The notes under the pieces are model-generated. The model was given only the letters and a program-made list of their open reading frames with translations, did not search any database and was not told the DNA's origin. From the NCBI GenBank assembly GCA_943736015.1, contig OX031056.1, forward strand, positions 71,079,277-71,143,276: a DNA stretch of 64,000 nt. The letters run 5' to 3'. The stretch's first letter is position 1. Each line of letters begins with the position of its first letter. Shown piece by piece: positions 10,680 through 20,761 of this stretch. The DNA comes from Tridacna crocea. Taxonomy: Eukaryota; Mollusca; Bivalvia; Cardiida; Cardiidae. Made by a program: the position numbers and the translations under genes.

Positions 10680-10796
10680 TAATATCTAGTATATAGTGAG
10701 CTATCCTCTGTGAAAAAGGGGCTTAATTCGTCCTAAACATGTATCGACCCATGTCAGCACAGTCCACATAGGCCGATATGAGCCGAAACCATTTGC
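10680..10796. mobile_element. Family H fragment
   Basis: GAGCTATCCTCTGTGAAAAA, then GTATCGACCCATGTCAGCAC, then GCCGATATGAGCCGAAACC. This is the diverged left half and hairpin of family H, abutting a family G left end. Confidence 0.5.
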
Positions 10797-11010
10797 TACA
10801 TGTTTATTTCATGCTTTCCGGTTGGATATCGAGAAATAACAGTGAAACTATTTTTCGATATTACACTGGTACCACCAGTGTAAATACCAATTTTCATGTT
10901 CTTGTTGCCTAGAGGTTAATTGCGCGTGCCTCAAAACCAGATGTAAATATGACGTCATTTACCTTACATTTCTCGCACTTGACGTATTATTGTACCTATG
11001 GCCAGGTACG
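10797..11010 (+). mobile_element. Family G left half
   Basis: TTTATTTCATGCTTTCCGG to TTGACGTATTATTGTACC, collinear with 9270-9475 and then cut off. The right half is absent. Confidence 0.6.
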
Positions 11011-11014
11011 AGAA

Positions 11015-11425
11015 GAATTTTTAAGTTTTCCCTATTTCAGTCTGTATAAAAGTTTTGATCCCCTACCCCCGAGACAGGTCCATATTTGAACCCATGGTTC
11101 TAATTTAAAGAACTTTTGTGAAGGTCCATCGGATAGAACTACCTGCAAAATTTTGTAGCCCTAGGCCTTATGGTTTCCGACATGAAGATTTTCAATATTT
11201 TTCCGTGTTCTTGCCATGGCAACCAGAGTTTTTGAAGGAATAAAATTCTTTCGTGAAATTCGGAGGAGGACCATCGCAGGATAATTTCTGTGAAGTTTCA
11301 ACACATTTGGATGGGTAGTTTCAGACAAGACGATGTTTGAAATAAAAGTTAACGCGCGGACGGACGTATAGATGCATGACAGACTATGGGCCATGACATA
11401 AGGTCGCTTGCCTTCGGCAAGAGGA
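11015..11425 (+). repeat. Unclassified dispersed repeat
   Basis: Contains the blocks GAACTACCTGCAAAATTTTG, TAGCCCTAGGCC, GTGAAGTTTCAACACATTTG and GCGCGGACGGACG, and ends in the short palindrome CTTGCCTTCGGCAAG (11408-11422). I recall similar text as a common dispersed repeat in marine invertebrates; this was not verified. Only one copy is in the window. Confidence 0.4.
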
Positions 11426-11459
11426 GCTAGAAATTAATGTGACTAAAAAATTGAATTTC

Positions 11460-11590
11460 TAGTGGGAAGGGTAGAAGAAAGAGAAAAATGATAGATAGTA
11501 ACCTGCATTTTTTCTTTTTTCGATGATATTTTCAGAAGGCTTCTTTCTTAGAGCAGTAAATACTCGTTACTGTTTGGTAAACGGTTAAAT
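11460..11590. mobile_element. Family A remnant
   Basis: AGGGTAGAAGAAAGAG, a damaged core (AACCTGCATTTTTTC) and TTTGGTAAACGGTTAAA on the right. The core arms no longer match well. Confidence 0.45.
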
Positions 11591-11819
11591 CGGAAAAATC
11601 TTTTTAGCATGTTAAGTTTTATGTTGTAAGTAATATTATTTTAGTACCTGTGGCAGCAATAAAAAATTGTTCACTAACTTTTGGCATGGTGTTATACAAT
11701 ACGCAATCATTTGTTGGCTTAATCCGAACTCGAGTTATCAGGTTTTCATAGAAAAGTGCTAAAAGGATTTGACGACTACGAATTGAAAGATGCTCAATCG
11801 ATAAGATTTGACTTTGACA

Positions 11820-11925
11820 TATAAGAATATTGTTAGCAAAGGAGAAAATGCTGGTAACCAGCATTTTCTCTTTTGCCGACTATGGTTTTTTTTTTTGAAA
11901 AAAAAAATCTTTTTCTTCCAGGTGA
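11820..11925. mobile_element. Family A core without clear ends
   Basis: AGGAGAAAATGCTGGTAACC / AGCATTTTCTCTTTT at about 11840-11876. No TTAA ends could be assigned. Confidence 0.5.
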
Positions 11926-12073
11926 AAACATGAGATTCTTAAGGAAAGAGGTAACACATATTTTGTGAAAAGAACTACAACCTTTAATTTACGATTGATT
12001 CATGTTACGATTTTGTGATTAGTATATAATTATGATAATGTATATTATGATTGTTTTAGATAACAGTTGGGTA

Positions 12074-12307
12074 TTAACCCATTTAACTCTACCACACGAG
12101 AAAAATTTAGACTGGTTCAAATTGAAAGCATTTGCAGACGACAAAATAAAGGTGAATGAAAAATTGAAATGTGTTCTGAAGGGTAGAAAACACTGTAGGA
12201 AAAGGAGAAAATGCTGGTTACCAGCATTTTCTCCTTTTCCTACAATGTTTTCAAAAGGCTTCTTTCTCAGGGGCGTCAAAAGTAGGGATTGTGTGGTAAT
12301 GGGTTAA
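12074..12307 (-). mobile_element. Family A TTAA element (reference copy)
   Basis: 234 bp bounded by TTAA. Read left to right: GACTGGTTCAAATTGAAAGC, TTTGCAGACGACAAAATAAA, GGTAGAAAACACTG, a near-perfect palindrome of about 45 bp centred at 12218 (GAGAAAATGCTGG / CCAGCATTTTCTC), then AGGCTTCTTTCTCAGGGGCG, GTCAAAAGTAGGGATTGTG and TGGTAATGGGTTAA. No protein-coding capacity. The TTAA target and CCC-type ends suggest mobilisation by a piggyBac-type transposase; this is inferred. Confidence 0.88.
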
Positions 12308-12529
12308 AAAGAATTCTGAGCAGACTACTTTGAAAATACTCAAATAAAATATGGTATATTTGTTTATAACTTGTGGTATAAATTAAATGGCTTATAAAGA
12401 TTCGTCTCTCCTCTTCTTATCATAAAAGGTTTCAATAGTCTATAATAAAAAAGAAACCATCGGTTGAACGCAATTTTGAAGAAGATTGAACCTGAAGCAA
12501 GAAAACCGCGGGTTTCTATTTTTTTCAAT

Positions 12530-13235
12530 GCGATATTCAGTTGATAGGCACTTTTCATGCAAAATCATATACTAGCTTGTTCATGAATTGATATTTACTC
12601 TTTCAGTCGAATAAAAGAAATCATTTAAATAAAGCATTTTGCAGATGATTGGCCTAGAATTTCTATGCAAAATTCAGCCGGCTGCTTGCTCATAAAGTGA
12701 AATTTGACATTTTGGGTCGGTTAATAGAAATATTTAGATTGAACAATTTTCAGTTGACAAGCCTAATAATTTCTATACAGAAAGTGACATTTTTTAATCG
12801 GGTAAGAGAAATGTTCGAATTAAGCGATTTTCAGTTGATAAGCCTAAAATTTCTATGCAAAGTCAGCCATTAGCATGATATTTCAGTTGTAGAGGGAAAA
12901 AGTTAGATTAAGCGGTTTTCAGATGACAGGCCTAAAATTTCAATGCAGAAGTAATCCCTTGTTTGCAAATGAAATGAAAGTAACATTTCAGTCGTGTAAA
13001 ATAAATGTTTAAATCAAACGATTTTCAATTGACATGCCTAAATATTTTTTATGCAACAGAAACCACTTGCCTGCTGAAATGAAATTGACATTTTCAATCG
13101 GTTAAGAGAAAAGTTAAAATTAAGCGATTTTCAGTTGATAGGCATAACACTTCTATGCAAAGTCAACCATTAGTATGGTCATGCAATGAAAATGACATTT
13201 TCAATCAGGTTAGAGATATGTTCCAATTTTATATT
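12530..13235. repeat. Diverged tandem repeat, period ~75-110 bp
   Basis: Phrases TTTTCAGTTGATAGGCC-like, TTTCTATGCAAAGTCAGCC and TGACATTTTCAATCGG-like recur about seven times, at about 12532, 12641, 12752, 12826, 12915, 13021 and 13125. Spacing is uneven and divergence high, so this is an old array. It lies just beyond the 3' end of the minus-strand gene. Confidence 0.7.
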
Positions 13236-13344
13236 TTAAAGCCTGTTTGTTGTCAAAAATAATAACAAACATTTTCGTGTAGAGTTAATCCACCGAAAAA
13301 TGAGCAATCTCAGTCGCTCCGAAGTATGCTGAAAGTTGAATCCT

Positions 13345-13755
13345 GTTAACCCTTAGGGCAGTCTGTTAAGCGCGAGTTACTGACTTTTAGCGGACAGTGT
13401 AGGTCAAGATCAGTCTGCACAGGACGTGTGGCCAGTGAAGATCAAGATCAGACTGCACAGAAAGTGCGGACAGCGTAGATCAGGATCAGACTGCACACAA
13501 CTTGCGGACAGTGCATATCAAGATCAGACTGCACAGAACGTACGGACAGCGTAGATCAAGATCAGACTGCACACAACTTGTGAACAGTGTAGATCCAAGA
13601 TCAGACTGCACGGAACGTGCAGTCTGATCTTGGATCTACACTGTCCGATAAGGAGATACCTTTCCTCCAATAAAACCTTGGAAACATTTAGTGCAGTCTG
13701 ATCTTGATCTACATTGTCCGTAAAAGGTCATTGAGCCACGCATAGCAGGATAAAG
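13345..13755. repeat. Family C element with its hairpin arm amplified in tandem
   Basis: The arm GATCAAGATCAGACTGCAC, preceded by GGACAGYGTA-type text, repeats about six times in the same direction between 13380 and 13612, with a period near 44 bp. A full hairpin follows (arms at about 13590 and 13618), and then another opposite arm at 13693. Left end AACCCTTAGGGCAG; right end GGTCATTGAGCCACGC. Confidence 0.75.
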
Positions 13756-13786
13756 CTTGACAGTCCACGAATCTATACAAAATGGG

Positions 13787-16700
13787 CTATATCAACTTTG
13801 TTTGATCAGTTGTTTCATTATTTACAATTTCTTGCATTAGTTCGTCACTGTCCCCTTCACTAGAACTACCGTTCACTACTGCCTTTTCTTTAATTGATAC
13901 CCTTGTTGGTAACAGAACTTTTTCGGTGACTATTTCTTCCGTTTCACTTTTACGTAAAATCAGATTAGTGGATTCTGTTACACGCTCCACATTTTCACTA
14001 TGTTCTTGAGTTTTCACAGAGGAATCTTTTGTTGGGTCCTTAAAACTATCTTTTGGGGTATAATTGTCCTTTTTCTTGGAATATTTGGAAAATAAATCTT
14101 TCCTCATTTTTTTGATATCTTCCGATTTAGTGTTCACCATTCCTTGAACTTTAATCTCTTTCTTTTCTTTACGATCGGTTGGTGGTTCAACTTTGGTCTT
14201 TATTTCGGCTTCAGTGTCTAATGAATTTAGATTTAGATAATCGTGCTGTTCATCTTCTTCAACGTCATTTCTTTTTTCTCCGTTGGGAAGATTGTTTTCA
14301 GATTTCGGATGGGTCTCTGATACCGCCCCTACAACGTTCGCATAATCTATAGATCCAGAATCACTGTTTTCTTGTTTCGCAACAGTTAATGGCCGATTTT
14401 CATTCACTATGATGACGTCATCATTGACGTAATGTTTACTTGAAACGTCATTGTTATCACAATCAACAAACTGCACAGCGCCATCTGTTAGTTTTGCAAG
14501 ATTTGGTCCCGTTTCTACTTTCGGTTTTACAACTGACGAGCGATCCGAATCTAAAAACTTTAAATGTATCGGAATTTCATAATCAGTATCCGTCTCTTTT
14601 GTATGTGTCAATTCTTTATCCGTTATTTTCAAACTATTTGATACACTGACCGCCGTTTTACTATCACGACCCGGTTCAAACTTGGGAATGATTATATTGT
14701 CACTGTCATCCTCCGGGGGGCTTCCATCCCGGTGTAGGGAAACACTTTCTACTTCTATATATGTAATATCCCCCGTGGCCCCTTCTAACTGATCTTGATC
14801 TGTGCAGGGATCTTTTCTATAATCGTTAATAGACACTCTGGGTGGAGGTATTAAAACAACCGTTTCTGTAGATTTCATTTCCGTCATTTCGACGTCTTGC
14901 GGTTCATTGGACCCACCTTGCGCTCCTAAAATAGGAACTGGCGTGACCTCGGAGCTTCTTCGGTTTTGACTGTGATATCCTTCGTCTCGACATTCCGGGT
15001 CGATTTCATCGTCGTCACTTCCGTTTCCGCTGTAACATTTTGGAAGTATACACCGGAAACAAACGACTTTACATACGGGTATCTTGAAGCATGTTGCGAA
15101 CATGTGACGACAGCATTCCCGCCCTTTGTTCTGTGGATTCGCAGGGGGTACTAAACTTGAGTAGCGGGTCTGACGAGAAGCTCGAACCTGCAGATAGAAA
15201 AATGAAACTGAAATTATATGCGACAGACAAAAAATTACATCCACAGCGGCAGCCAGTTCTGTAGAAAAGGGTTTGTTCGCCCTTATGAACAAGGGAAGTA
15301 ACCAGAAAAATGTAGAAGAAAATTTAGTTTAAATATTGAGGGGTTATCTCCCTTGCAACATTTAATTCTAACAAACACGACTGTAAGCACTCGTTTCTGT
15401 AATAATTTCAAGAACGTTCCGCAATAATTCCAGTGTCGTGGCAGTCTTTAGTCTGTAGTGATTTAGCATAGCAGACAGTGTGGATCAAAGATCAGACTGC
15501 ACGTTTTGTGCAGTCTGATCTTGATCTACACTGGCTGTATATTTAACTATAGTGGTGAAAGTGCTTTAAGAGTCAACTTTGAAGCCTTTTGTGGCGTCAA
15601 TCATAAAAAAAAGAACTGTATATCGTCGGTTTACTTCGAAAACCTCGTAACTACAGCTTGTTTCAAGCTGTAGTTACGAGGTTTTCGAAGTAAACCGACG
15701 ATATATCCCTATAGGCCTTATTATATTTCGATAGGTGAGTGCAACACTATTATAAGTGCCTGTACAATGTACAGGCACTTAGAATAGTGTTGCACTTACC
15801 TATCGATTTATTTCCGAGAACCTAGCTGACCTACATTTCTCTTGAACTACTAGAATTGAAAATCGTGACAAATCCACATTCTTTTCACATGAAAAGTTAA
15901 AAATAAAGTAGTTTAATCTATTGGAGCTATGTTCTGTGAAAAAGGGGTTTAATGTTTTTGGCAAAAAGTACCGATTCAGGTCAGCCTGCAAAGTCAGCAC
16001 AAACTAGCCTAGGTTGGAATGTTTTGTTATTGGTCAATTTTATGTATGTCAATGGTCCATTCTGCCTCATGATTCAGCAGGTTATAAGATAAAATCGATT
16101 TTAAGAATTACCAAAAAGACCAATTACACAACCACTGCGCTACAAGGGGATATCTCCCTAACGCAGCTATCAGGTATTAAATCGGGACAAAGCTATACAT
16201 GAAGGAGTGGTCTCCCGTAACACACCCCCCTCTTAAAGTCACCATTTATTGATGACTCAAAACCTCAATAGGCAGAAAGTCCTTTTTTTGGACGACAAAT
16301 GGGGTTAACCCATTACCAAACGACAATATTTTAGACTGGTCCAAATTGAAAGCATTTGCAGACGACAAAATAAAAGTAACTGAAAATTTGAAATTTGTTT
16401 TGTGAAGGTTAGAAAACATTGTGGGAAAAGGAGAAAATGCTGGTTACCAGCATTTTCTCCTTCTCCCACAATGTTTTCTAAAGGCTTCTTTCTCAGGGGC
16501 GTCAAAAGTAGGGATTGTGTGGTAATGGGTTAATGGCTCAATGGCCAATCCGGACTAGCCCCCATCTTACCATCTTCGCGAGCCAAAGTTTCGATCACTA
16601 CGTGGATCTGAACTTGGCGGATTGAGCCCGATTTCGAGACTGAAGCAATAACCATAAACGTACTTCGACATTCCATGGTCAGATGCTGGGATATAGCCTA

Positions 16701-17672
16701 AAACATCTGATAATTGATTGGTCATATTGAAACTTTATGTAAATATTATTCGTCTATGTTTTCTTCGGTAATAAGTCATTACAGATCCTGCACACATCCA
16801 CAGAGGTATTCATGTTTACCTTCTATTTTTATCGCTACCCTGTTCTATTTTTATCAAAAATGAAATCCTACGAGCGATTTGATTTGATGCAGTTAGAGCT
16901 AGCTGCAACCAATGAAAATGCGTATCGGATGATTGTCGAAATCAAGCTCAATCCGCAAAAGGTAGAGTAGTGTAGTAGATCGTAACCCTTGGCTTGCGAA
17001 GATGCCGTCTTACGAACATGAAAGTTCGCAACAAATGCATAGCTGAAATACAGTCCGCCTCTAGCGGGCTTCGAACCCATGACGGACAAATATCCTCATT
17101 TTTCAATGTTTAAAGACCAATACCATAACCACTGAGCTAAAGAGATATCTCTCTAAGCCAGCTGTCAGGTATTGTATTAACGAAGCCATGAATTAAGGAG
17201 TGGTCTTTCGTAAAAACCGAAAGAGAATGAAGTTGATCTCTAAGGTTTGATACTGAAAACACAGTAGGAAAAGCAGCAATTGCTAGGAACAAGTAATTTC
17301 TCCTTTTACCAAAGAGTTTTGAAAAAGATCTATCTAAAACCCGTATTTTTGTCAAAGAAAATAGAAAATGAGATTAAAGTTCAGGATACGTATTCAGCAC
17401 TCATTTATGAGAACATTCTCGAGAAATTTCTGGACTTTAAAGTTTAAAGTAACACGACCTCTGATTGGCTAAACCAAATGGTTTAGCCAATCGGAAATTG
17501 TGTTACCTTCTAAATCTAGAATTACACAGCAGAACGAAATTCAGTACGGTTGGTGAATACGGTTCCAGGTAGTACTTACTGGTAAATGGACGACGTCATT
17601 TTCTTTTGATTTCTTTTTCGTTTTCTTCTTACGGATTCGTACTATCGGTGCTTTTGGTTCTTCGAGCGACAT
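13787..17672 (-). CDS. Two-exon gene: basic, Cys-cluster, disordered protein with YxN motifs (family unknown)
   Basis: Exon 1 (17672-17580, 31 codons) starts at an ATG with A at -3 and ends at the donor GTAAGT (17579-17574). Exon 2 (15187-13787, 466 codons and a TAG) begins after TTTCTATCTGCAG. Both junctions are phase 0, so the join adds no partial codon. The predicted 497-residue protein has a polybasic N-terminus (RKKKTKKKSK, 14-23), a cluster of seven cysteines at 56-82 (CCRHMFATCFK, CKVVCFRC) that could be palmitoylated, then an acidic, Ser/Thr-rich, low-complexity tail. The tail holds three YxN motifs, YVND (284), YANV (313) and YLNL (348), matching the known GRB2-type SH2 ligand pattern, plus two PxRVSI segments (about 147 and 459). 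I infer a membrane-tethered scaffold or adaptor. No catalytic domain is visible and no named family was recognised. Extra upstream exons are possible. Confidence 0.7.
15473..15538. mobile_element. Family C hairpin in the intron
   Basis: GTGTGGATCAAAGATCAGAC / GTCTGATCTTGATCTACAC around a GCACGTTTTGTGC centre. Outer ends are not clear. Confidence 0.6.
15619..15705. mobile_element. Family D hairpin in the intron, near-perfect
   Basis: TATATCGTCGGTTTACTTCG and its exact reverse complement CGAAGTAAACCGACGATATA bound the 87-bp snapback. The arms meet at CAGCTTG / CAAGCTG with almost no loop. This is the least diverged D copy here. Confidence 0.8.
15729..15805. mobile_element. 77-bp hairpin, separate family
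   Basis: Arms CGATAGGTGAGTGCAACACT and AGTGTTGCACTTACCTATCG. The inner part is AAGTGCCTGTACA / TGTACAGGCACTT. It sits 23 bp from the D copy. No second copy is in the window. Confidence 0.65.
15921..16100. mobile_element. Family H element in the intron
   Basis: GAGCTATGTTCTGTGAAAAA, CAGGTCAGCCTGCAAAG and the diverged second arm CTAGCCTAGGTTGGAA, then TATGTCAATGGTCCATTC and GCCTCATGATT. Confidence 0.5.
16101..16230 (-). mobile_element. tRNA-like SINE fragment
   Basis: AATTACACAACCACTGCGCT (reverse of an A-box-like AGCGCAGTGG), then GATATCTCCCTAACGCAGC and AGGAGTGGTCTCCCGTAA, collinear with 17105-17225. The B-box part is missing. Confidence 0.5.
16305..16533 (-). mobile_element. Family A TTAA element in the intron
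   Basis: TTAACCCATTACCAAACGAC to GTGGTAATGGGTTAA. The right half is almost identical to 12240-12307 and 37920-37977, so this copy looks young. Confidence 0.88.
16571..17004. mobile_element. Family L element with terminal inverted repeats
   Basis: Ends CATCTTCGCGAGCCAAAG and CCTTGGCTTGCGAAGATG, 434 bp. Internal blocks GATTGAGCCCGATTTCGAG, CTACGAGCGATTT and CAATGAAAATGCGTATCGG are shared with 41597-41998. No transposase frame. Located in the intron. Confidence 0.75.
17045..17225 (-). mobile_element. tRNA-derived SINE in the intron
   Basis: On the minus strand: TTTAGCTCAGTGGTTA (A-box region), then GGGTTCGAAGCCCGC (B box) at 17080-17066. Spacing and both boxes are tRNA-like but the acceptor stem does not pair, so this is a SINE head and not a tRNA gene. 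Confidence 0.6.
17226..17360. mobile_element. Degraded A/B-type TTAA element
   Basis: GGAAAAGCAGCAATTGCTAG and AATTTCTCCTTTTACC keep traces of a family B-like core. The ends are lost. Confidence 0.35.
17385..17568. mobile_element. Family E element beside the exon 1 splice donor
   Basis: The inner palindrome CTGATTGGCTAAACC | GGTTTAGCCAATCGG is at about 17463-17497. The right end GGTTGGTGAATACGGTTCC stops at 17568, about 11 bp from the 5' splice site (17579) of the minus-strand gene, inside its intron. Confidence 0.65.
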
Positions 17673-18269
17673 TATGGCCACTGAATAAGGTTAGAAGTGA
17701 TGTTGTTGTATCTGAAATAGAACGAAATATGGATGCTTGAGACTTTTGTGTGGACCTTCAGGTAGCAGACCCGTAATACCTCGAGTGCATATGACATAAC
17801 ATTTCTTAAAAGTTGATAAACACGGGTTTGTACAGATATAATACATTCGCACACTTTTAACCAACTAGAAATTCCTTTGATGTCTACCTTGAAATTATTT
17901 GTAGATGCTTTTGTTAATTTGCAAAAAAGGGAGATAATTATTATCTCCCTTTGTGACGAGAATATAAAGGTTTTAGATTTTTAAATGATAATTCTAAAAA
18001 GGACAAAACAGAAAAATTGGCTCGGTTAAAGCAGTAAAAGAATTCTAATCTTTAACTATGGCAAATTTTGTAGGATAATATTATAGATGAAATAGTGTTT
18101 TGTATTACTAGTCCACTATCTTTACGAAATTAAAGGGGGGACTCAAGCGCAGAAACCTAACCCAAATTTCCTTTCCGTACACCCTGAAAAAAAAAATGTA
18201 ATCAATCGCAAGATTAAGTTTCAAGTTTCCCTCGTCTCACTGTATGGTTTCACCTATATGTATCCTGCT
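17673..18269. other. Upstream region of the minus-strand gene
   Basis: Probable promoter or 5'-UTR side. No TATA box was identified. A short perfect palindrome, AAAGGGAGATAATTATT and its complement, lies at 17934-17953. Otherwise AT-rich and unassigned. Confidence 0.35.
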
Positions 18270-18500
18270 TTAATGTTTCACCAAAACGACAAAATTTTGG
18301 ACTCGACCAAACTGAAGGCACTTGCAGACGACAAATCCTATTGAGCTTCATCAATGATTTCTTTCTGTGACAAAGTATAAAACATTGTGGGAAAAGGAGA
18401 AAATGCTGGTTACCAGCATTTTCTCCTTTTCCCTCAATGTTTTCAAACGCTTTCTCTTTGCAGGTCGTAAAAATTTCAGAATTATGCGTTAAAGGGTTAA
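18270..18500 (-). mobile_element. Family A TTAA element, diverged
   Basis: Left TTAA at 18270 and right AAAGGGTTAA at 18491-18500. The core (GAGAAAATGCTGGTTACC) is intact while the flanks have drifted (GCAGGTCGTAAAAATTTC). Confidence 0.75.
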
Positions 18501-18775
18501 AGAGATACTCAACCAAATTTAATAAAGACTGCTACGTTTTATTTATTAAAATGGCTCTTTATTAAAGCATGGATTGAAATACTGGTAGAAAACATTTTAA
18601 AGTATTTTGTATTTTTGACTGTAAAAATTCCTATACTGTTAATATTTTTTTCATGACAAGGGATTAATATATTTCAAACACGACTATATATAAGTTGCTA
18701 GTTTGCGCTGTGGAAAAGTCGCCAATTCTGGCTTTGAAGGCCGCTGCTTTGAAAGTCATCTGAAGCATTCGTTAG

Positions 18776-19233
18776 TACGAGGGGCGTTCAATAAGTAATG
18801 CCCCTAACCCACTGCTAGTTGTCTGATCTAAATGAAATTTTGCATGTGCAATGATTTATATCTTTATGGGTTGTGTGGCAAATTACAGCTCTGAACTAAT
18901 TGTGGTTTTTGATTTACAGGTGCTTGAACTGAGTCAGGTGTGACTGACATCTGATAGAAAAAAAGAGTAAAAATTACTTCTTGTAACCCAATGGTCATTT
19001 AAATTCTAGCACAGACTTCCGGCCATGTTTGAATTCACGATGCCAGCGTCATATGATGGGGCATTATCACCATAAGTTTCTTTAATTTCATCAAAAGTCT
19101 CCTGTGGTGTGCGTCCTTTCAAATACAAAACCTGGATCAATGCGCGACACTTAACAGGCTTCCATTTCACACCTGACTCAGTTCAAACACCTGTGAATCA
19201 GAAACCACAATTAGTTCAGAGCTGTAATTTGTG
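18776..19233. mobile_element. Scrambled mariner-like transposon remnant
   Basis: Begins at a TA with the mariner-type end CGAGGGGCGTTCAATAAG. The 5' leader (AATTACAGCTCTGAACTAAT, TGCTTGAACTGAGTCAGG) appears here on the plus strand and again in reverse at 19165-19225. The reversed copy runs into the start of a transposase on the minus strand (about 19180-19020), translating as KPVKCRALIQVLYLKGRTP then QETFDEIKETYGDNAPSYD, the N-terminal helix-turn-helix of mariner-family transposases. No catalytic domain remains. The inverted halves point to an internal rearrangement. Confidence 0.75.
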
Positions 19234-19850
19234 ACAATAGCTTCACTCGCTCATAGTCTTCTATTGGCGCGACGATACATAATTTGTCTACCGATTGCTT
19301 GGTCTTTGTTTTTTTCGTTCCAAAACCAGTTCGTCCCATGACCTGTTCAACCCATGATTGTGCGCTATTCCATTTGATTATGCATGAATATTTATAGATC
19401 GAAATAATTGATTGTAAAGTTGGAAATTGAATGTTAACGACCAAAGACATTTCAAAATCATTGTTTTCAAGTACAAATTTAATGTTATTCGATATATTCA
19501 CATGGCTTCTCTATTCATTAGGCATCGCGCTGTCAAGGTACATTACTCCCTTAAACCAAATAGGTATTCATTTGCTTAGTAAGTTGACTTACAAGCCAAT
19601 ATCTGAATTATATTTCTCTTTTTCTTTCATATTAATAATTTCACGCAATTTCACTTCAGTGTTCTCAACGCTTTGATTATTCTCAAAATCATGTATCGTC
19701 TGAGTTGACAAATACCACTTCAGTGTTCTCAACGCTTTGATTATTCTCAAAATCATAATTATATCGTCTGAGTTGACAAATACCACTTCAGTGTTCTCAA
19801 CGCTTTGATTATTCTCGAATTCATGTATCGTCTGAGTTCACCTCGGCAAG
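19234..19850 (-). mobile_element. Family K element, copy 1, abutting the mariner remnant
   Basis: Blocks CTCGCTCATAGTCTTCTATT, ACCAGTTCGTCCCATGAC, TGCATGAATATTTATAGATC and GACTTACAAGCCAATAT match 50750-51250 in order. The far end is a threefold tandem repeat (separate entry). The other end of the element is missing where the mariner sequence begins. Confidence 0.65.
19640..19838. repeat. Terminal tandem triplication, ~61-68 bp
   Basis: Three units of ACAAATACCACTTCAGTG - TTCTCAACGCTTTGATTATT - CTCAAAATCAT - ATCGTCTGAGTT. The unit is the family K terminus, present once in the copies at 48268 and 51300. Confidence 0.8.
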
Positions 19851-19911
19851 TGGTATCTCTGACCATACGGAAGACGAAATGAAAATGAAATGAAAATTAT
19901 AGTATTCAATG

Positions 19912-20072
19912 CGCTGATGTAGACAGTGTATATCGAGATCAGACTGCACAGAACTTACAGTTTGATCTTGAATCTACACTCTCGTTATCAATAAGATTTT
20001 TTCCTCTGAAAAGAACTTTGAAAATCGCAATAACTGACGGATTTTACCATCGACTGTAAACGTCTGTTGAAT
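19912..20072 (+). mobile_element. Family C element
   Basis: Hairpin arms TATATCGAGATCAGACTGC / CAGTTTGATCTTGAATCTAC. The right side TTTTTTCCTCTGAAAAGAAC and GGATTTTACCATCGACTG is shared with the copy beside the TLR. Confidence 0.6.
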
Positions 20073-20074
20073 GA

Positions 20075-20298
20075 ATTAGAGTCGTTCTCTTGCAAAAGGG
20101 GATTTGATGCATGAATGTACCAGAGAAGTCATCAGATACTCGTGAGTCCATACTTATTATCTGTTATGTCAAACACCCGACTTAATCATGGAGTAGAATG
20201 TTCCGTTGACATGCAAAAAAATTAGCCAATAGCAAAATGTTTCGGCCCATGTCAGCCTGCGCGGACTGCGCAAGCTAACATGGGGCGAAACTTTTTTT
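20075..20298. mobile_element. Family H element, rearranged
   Basis: Left text TTCTCTTGCAAAAGGGG. The hairpin CATGTCAGCCTGCGCGGAC / GCGCAAGCTAACATGG is at about 20250-20284, inverted relative to the left part. It ends against a family A element. Confidence 0.5.
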
Positions 20299-20521
20299 TT
20301 AAACCCATTACCACACAATCCCTACTTTTGACGTCTCTGAGAAAGAAGCCTTTTGAAAAAAAAGCCTTGGGAAAAGTGGTAACCAGCATTTTCTCCTTTA
20401 CCCATAGTGTTTTATACCCTTCCCAGAACAAATTTCCATTTTTTAGTCACCTTTATTTTGTCGTCTGCAAATGGTTTCAATTTGGACCAGTCTAAAATTT
20501 TCTCGTATGGTAAAGAGTTAA
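20299..20521 (+). mobile_element. Family A TTAA element, core partly deleted
   Basis: TTAAACCCATTACCACACAA to GGTAAAGAGTTAA. The left core arm is shortened (GGGAAAAGTGGTAACC) while the right arm AGCATTTTCTCCTTTACCC is complete. Confidence 0.8.
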
Positions 20522-20761
20522 ATAAATGCATTTAAACCCCATTTTACAGAGCGTGGCTCAATTATGATAAAAAAGTTTTGCCAGGGAAAAAAAGTAGTTC
20601 ATGATGAAAGGCCACTAAAACTCTAAGAAAGAAATGTCGGTTCTAAAAATAGATCTATTTCTGATATCTGGGAGAACTCGGTGCTTCTTCCCACCCTTAA
20701 TATCCCATAATACATTTTCGAATCTTTGAATATTATGATGGTGGAACTTGCACGAAAGAAA

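Noticed and set aside
13380-13620. CRISPR-like array (direct repeats with ~44-bp period)
   Set aside because: Eukaryotic context, no unique spacers, no cas genes. The repeat unit is a hairpin arm of a transposon family.
13787-15292. Start of the minus-strand gene at the ATG at 15292
   Set aside because: The first 35 codons of that frame lie upstream of a clear TTTCTATCTGCAG acceptor and read as intron. Exon 1 at 17672 joins in phase and gives a better start.
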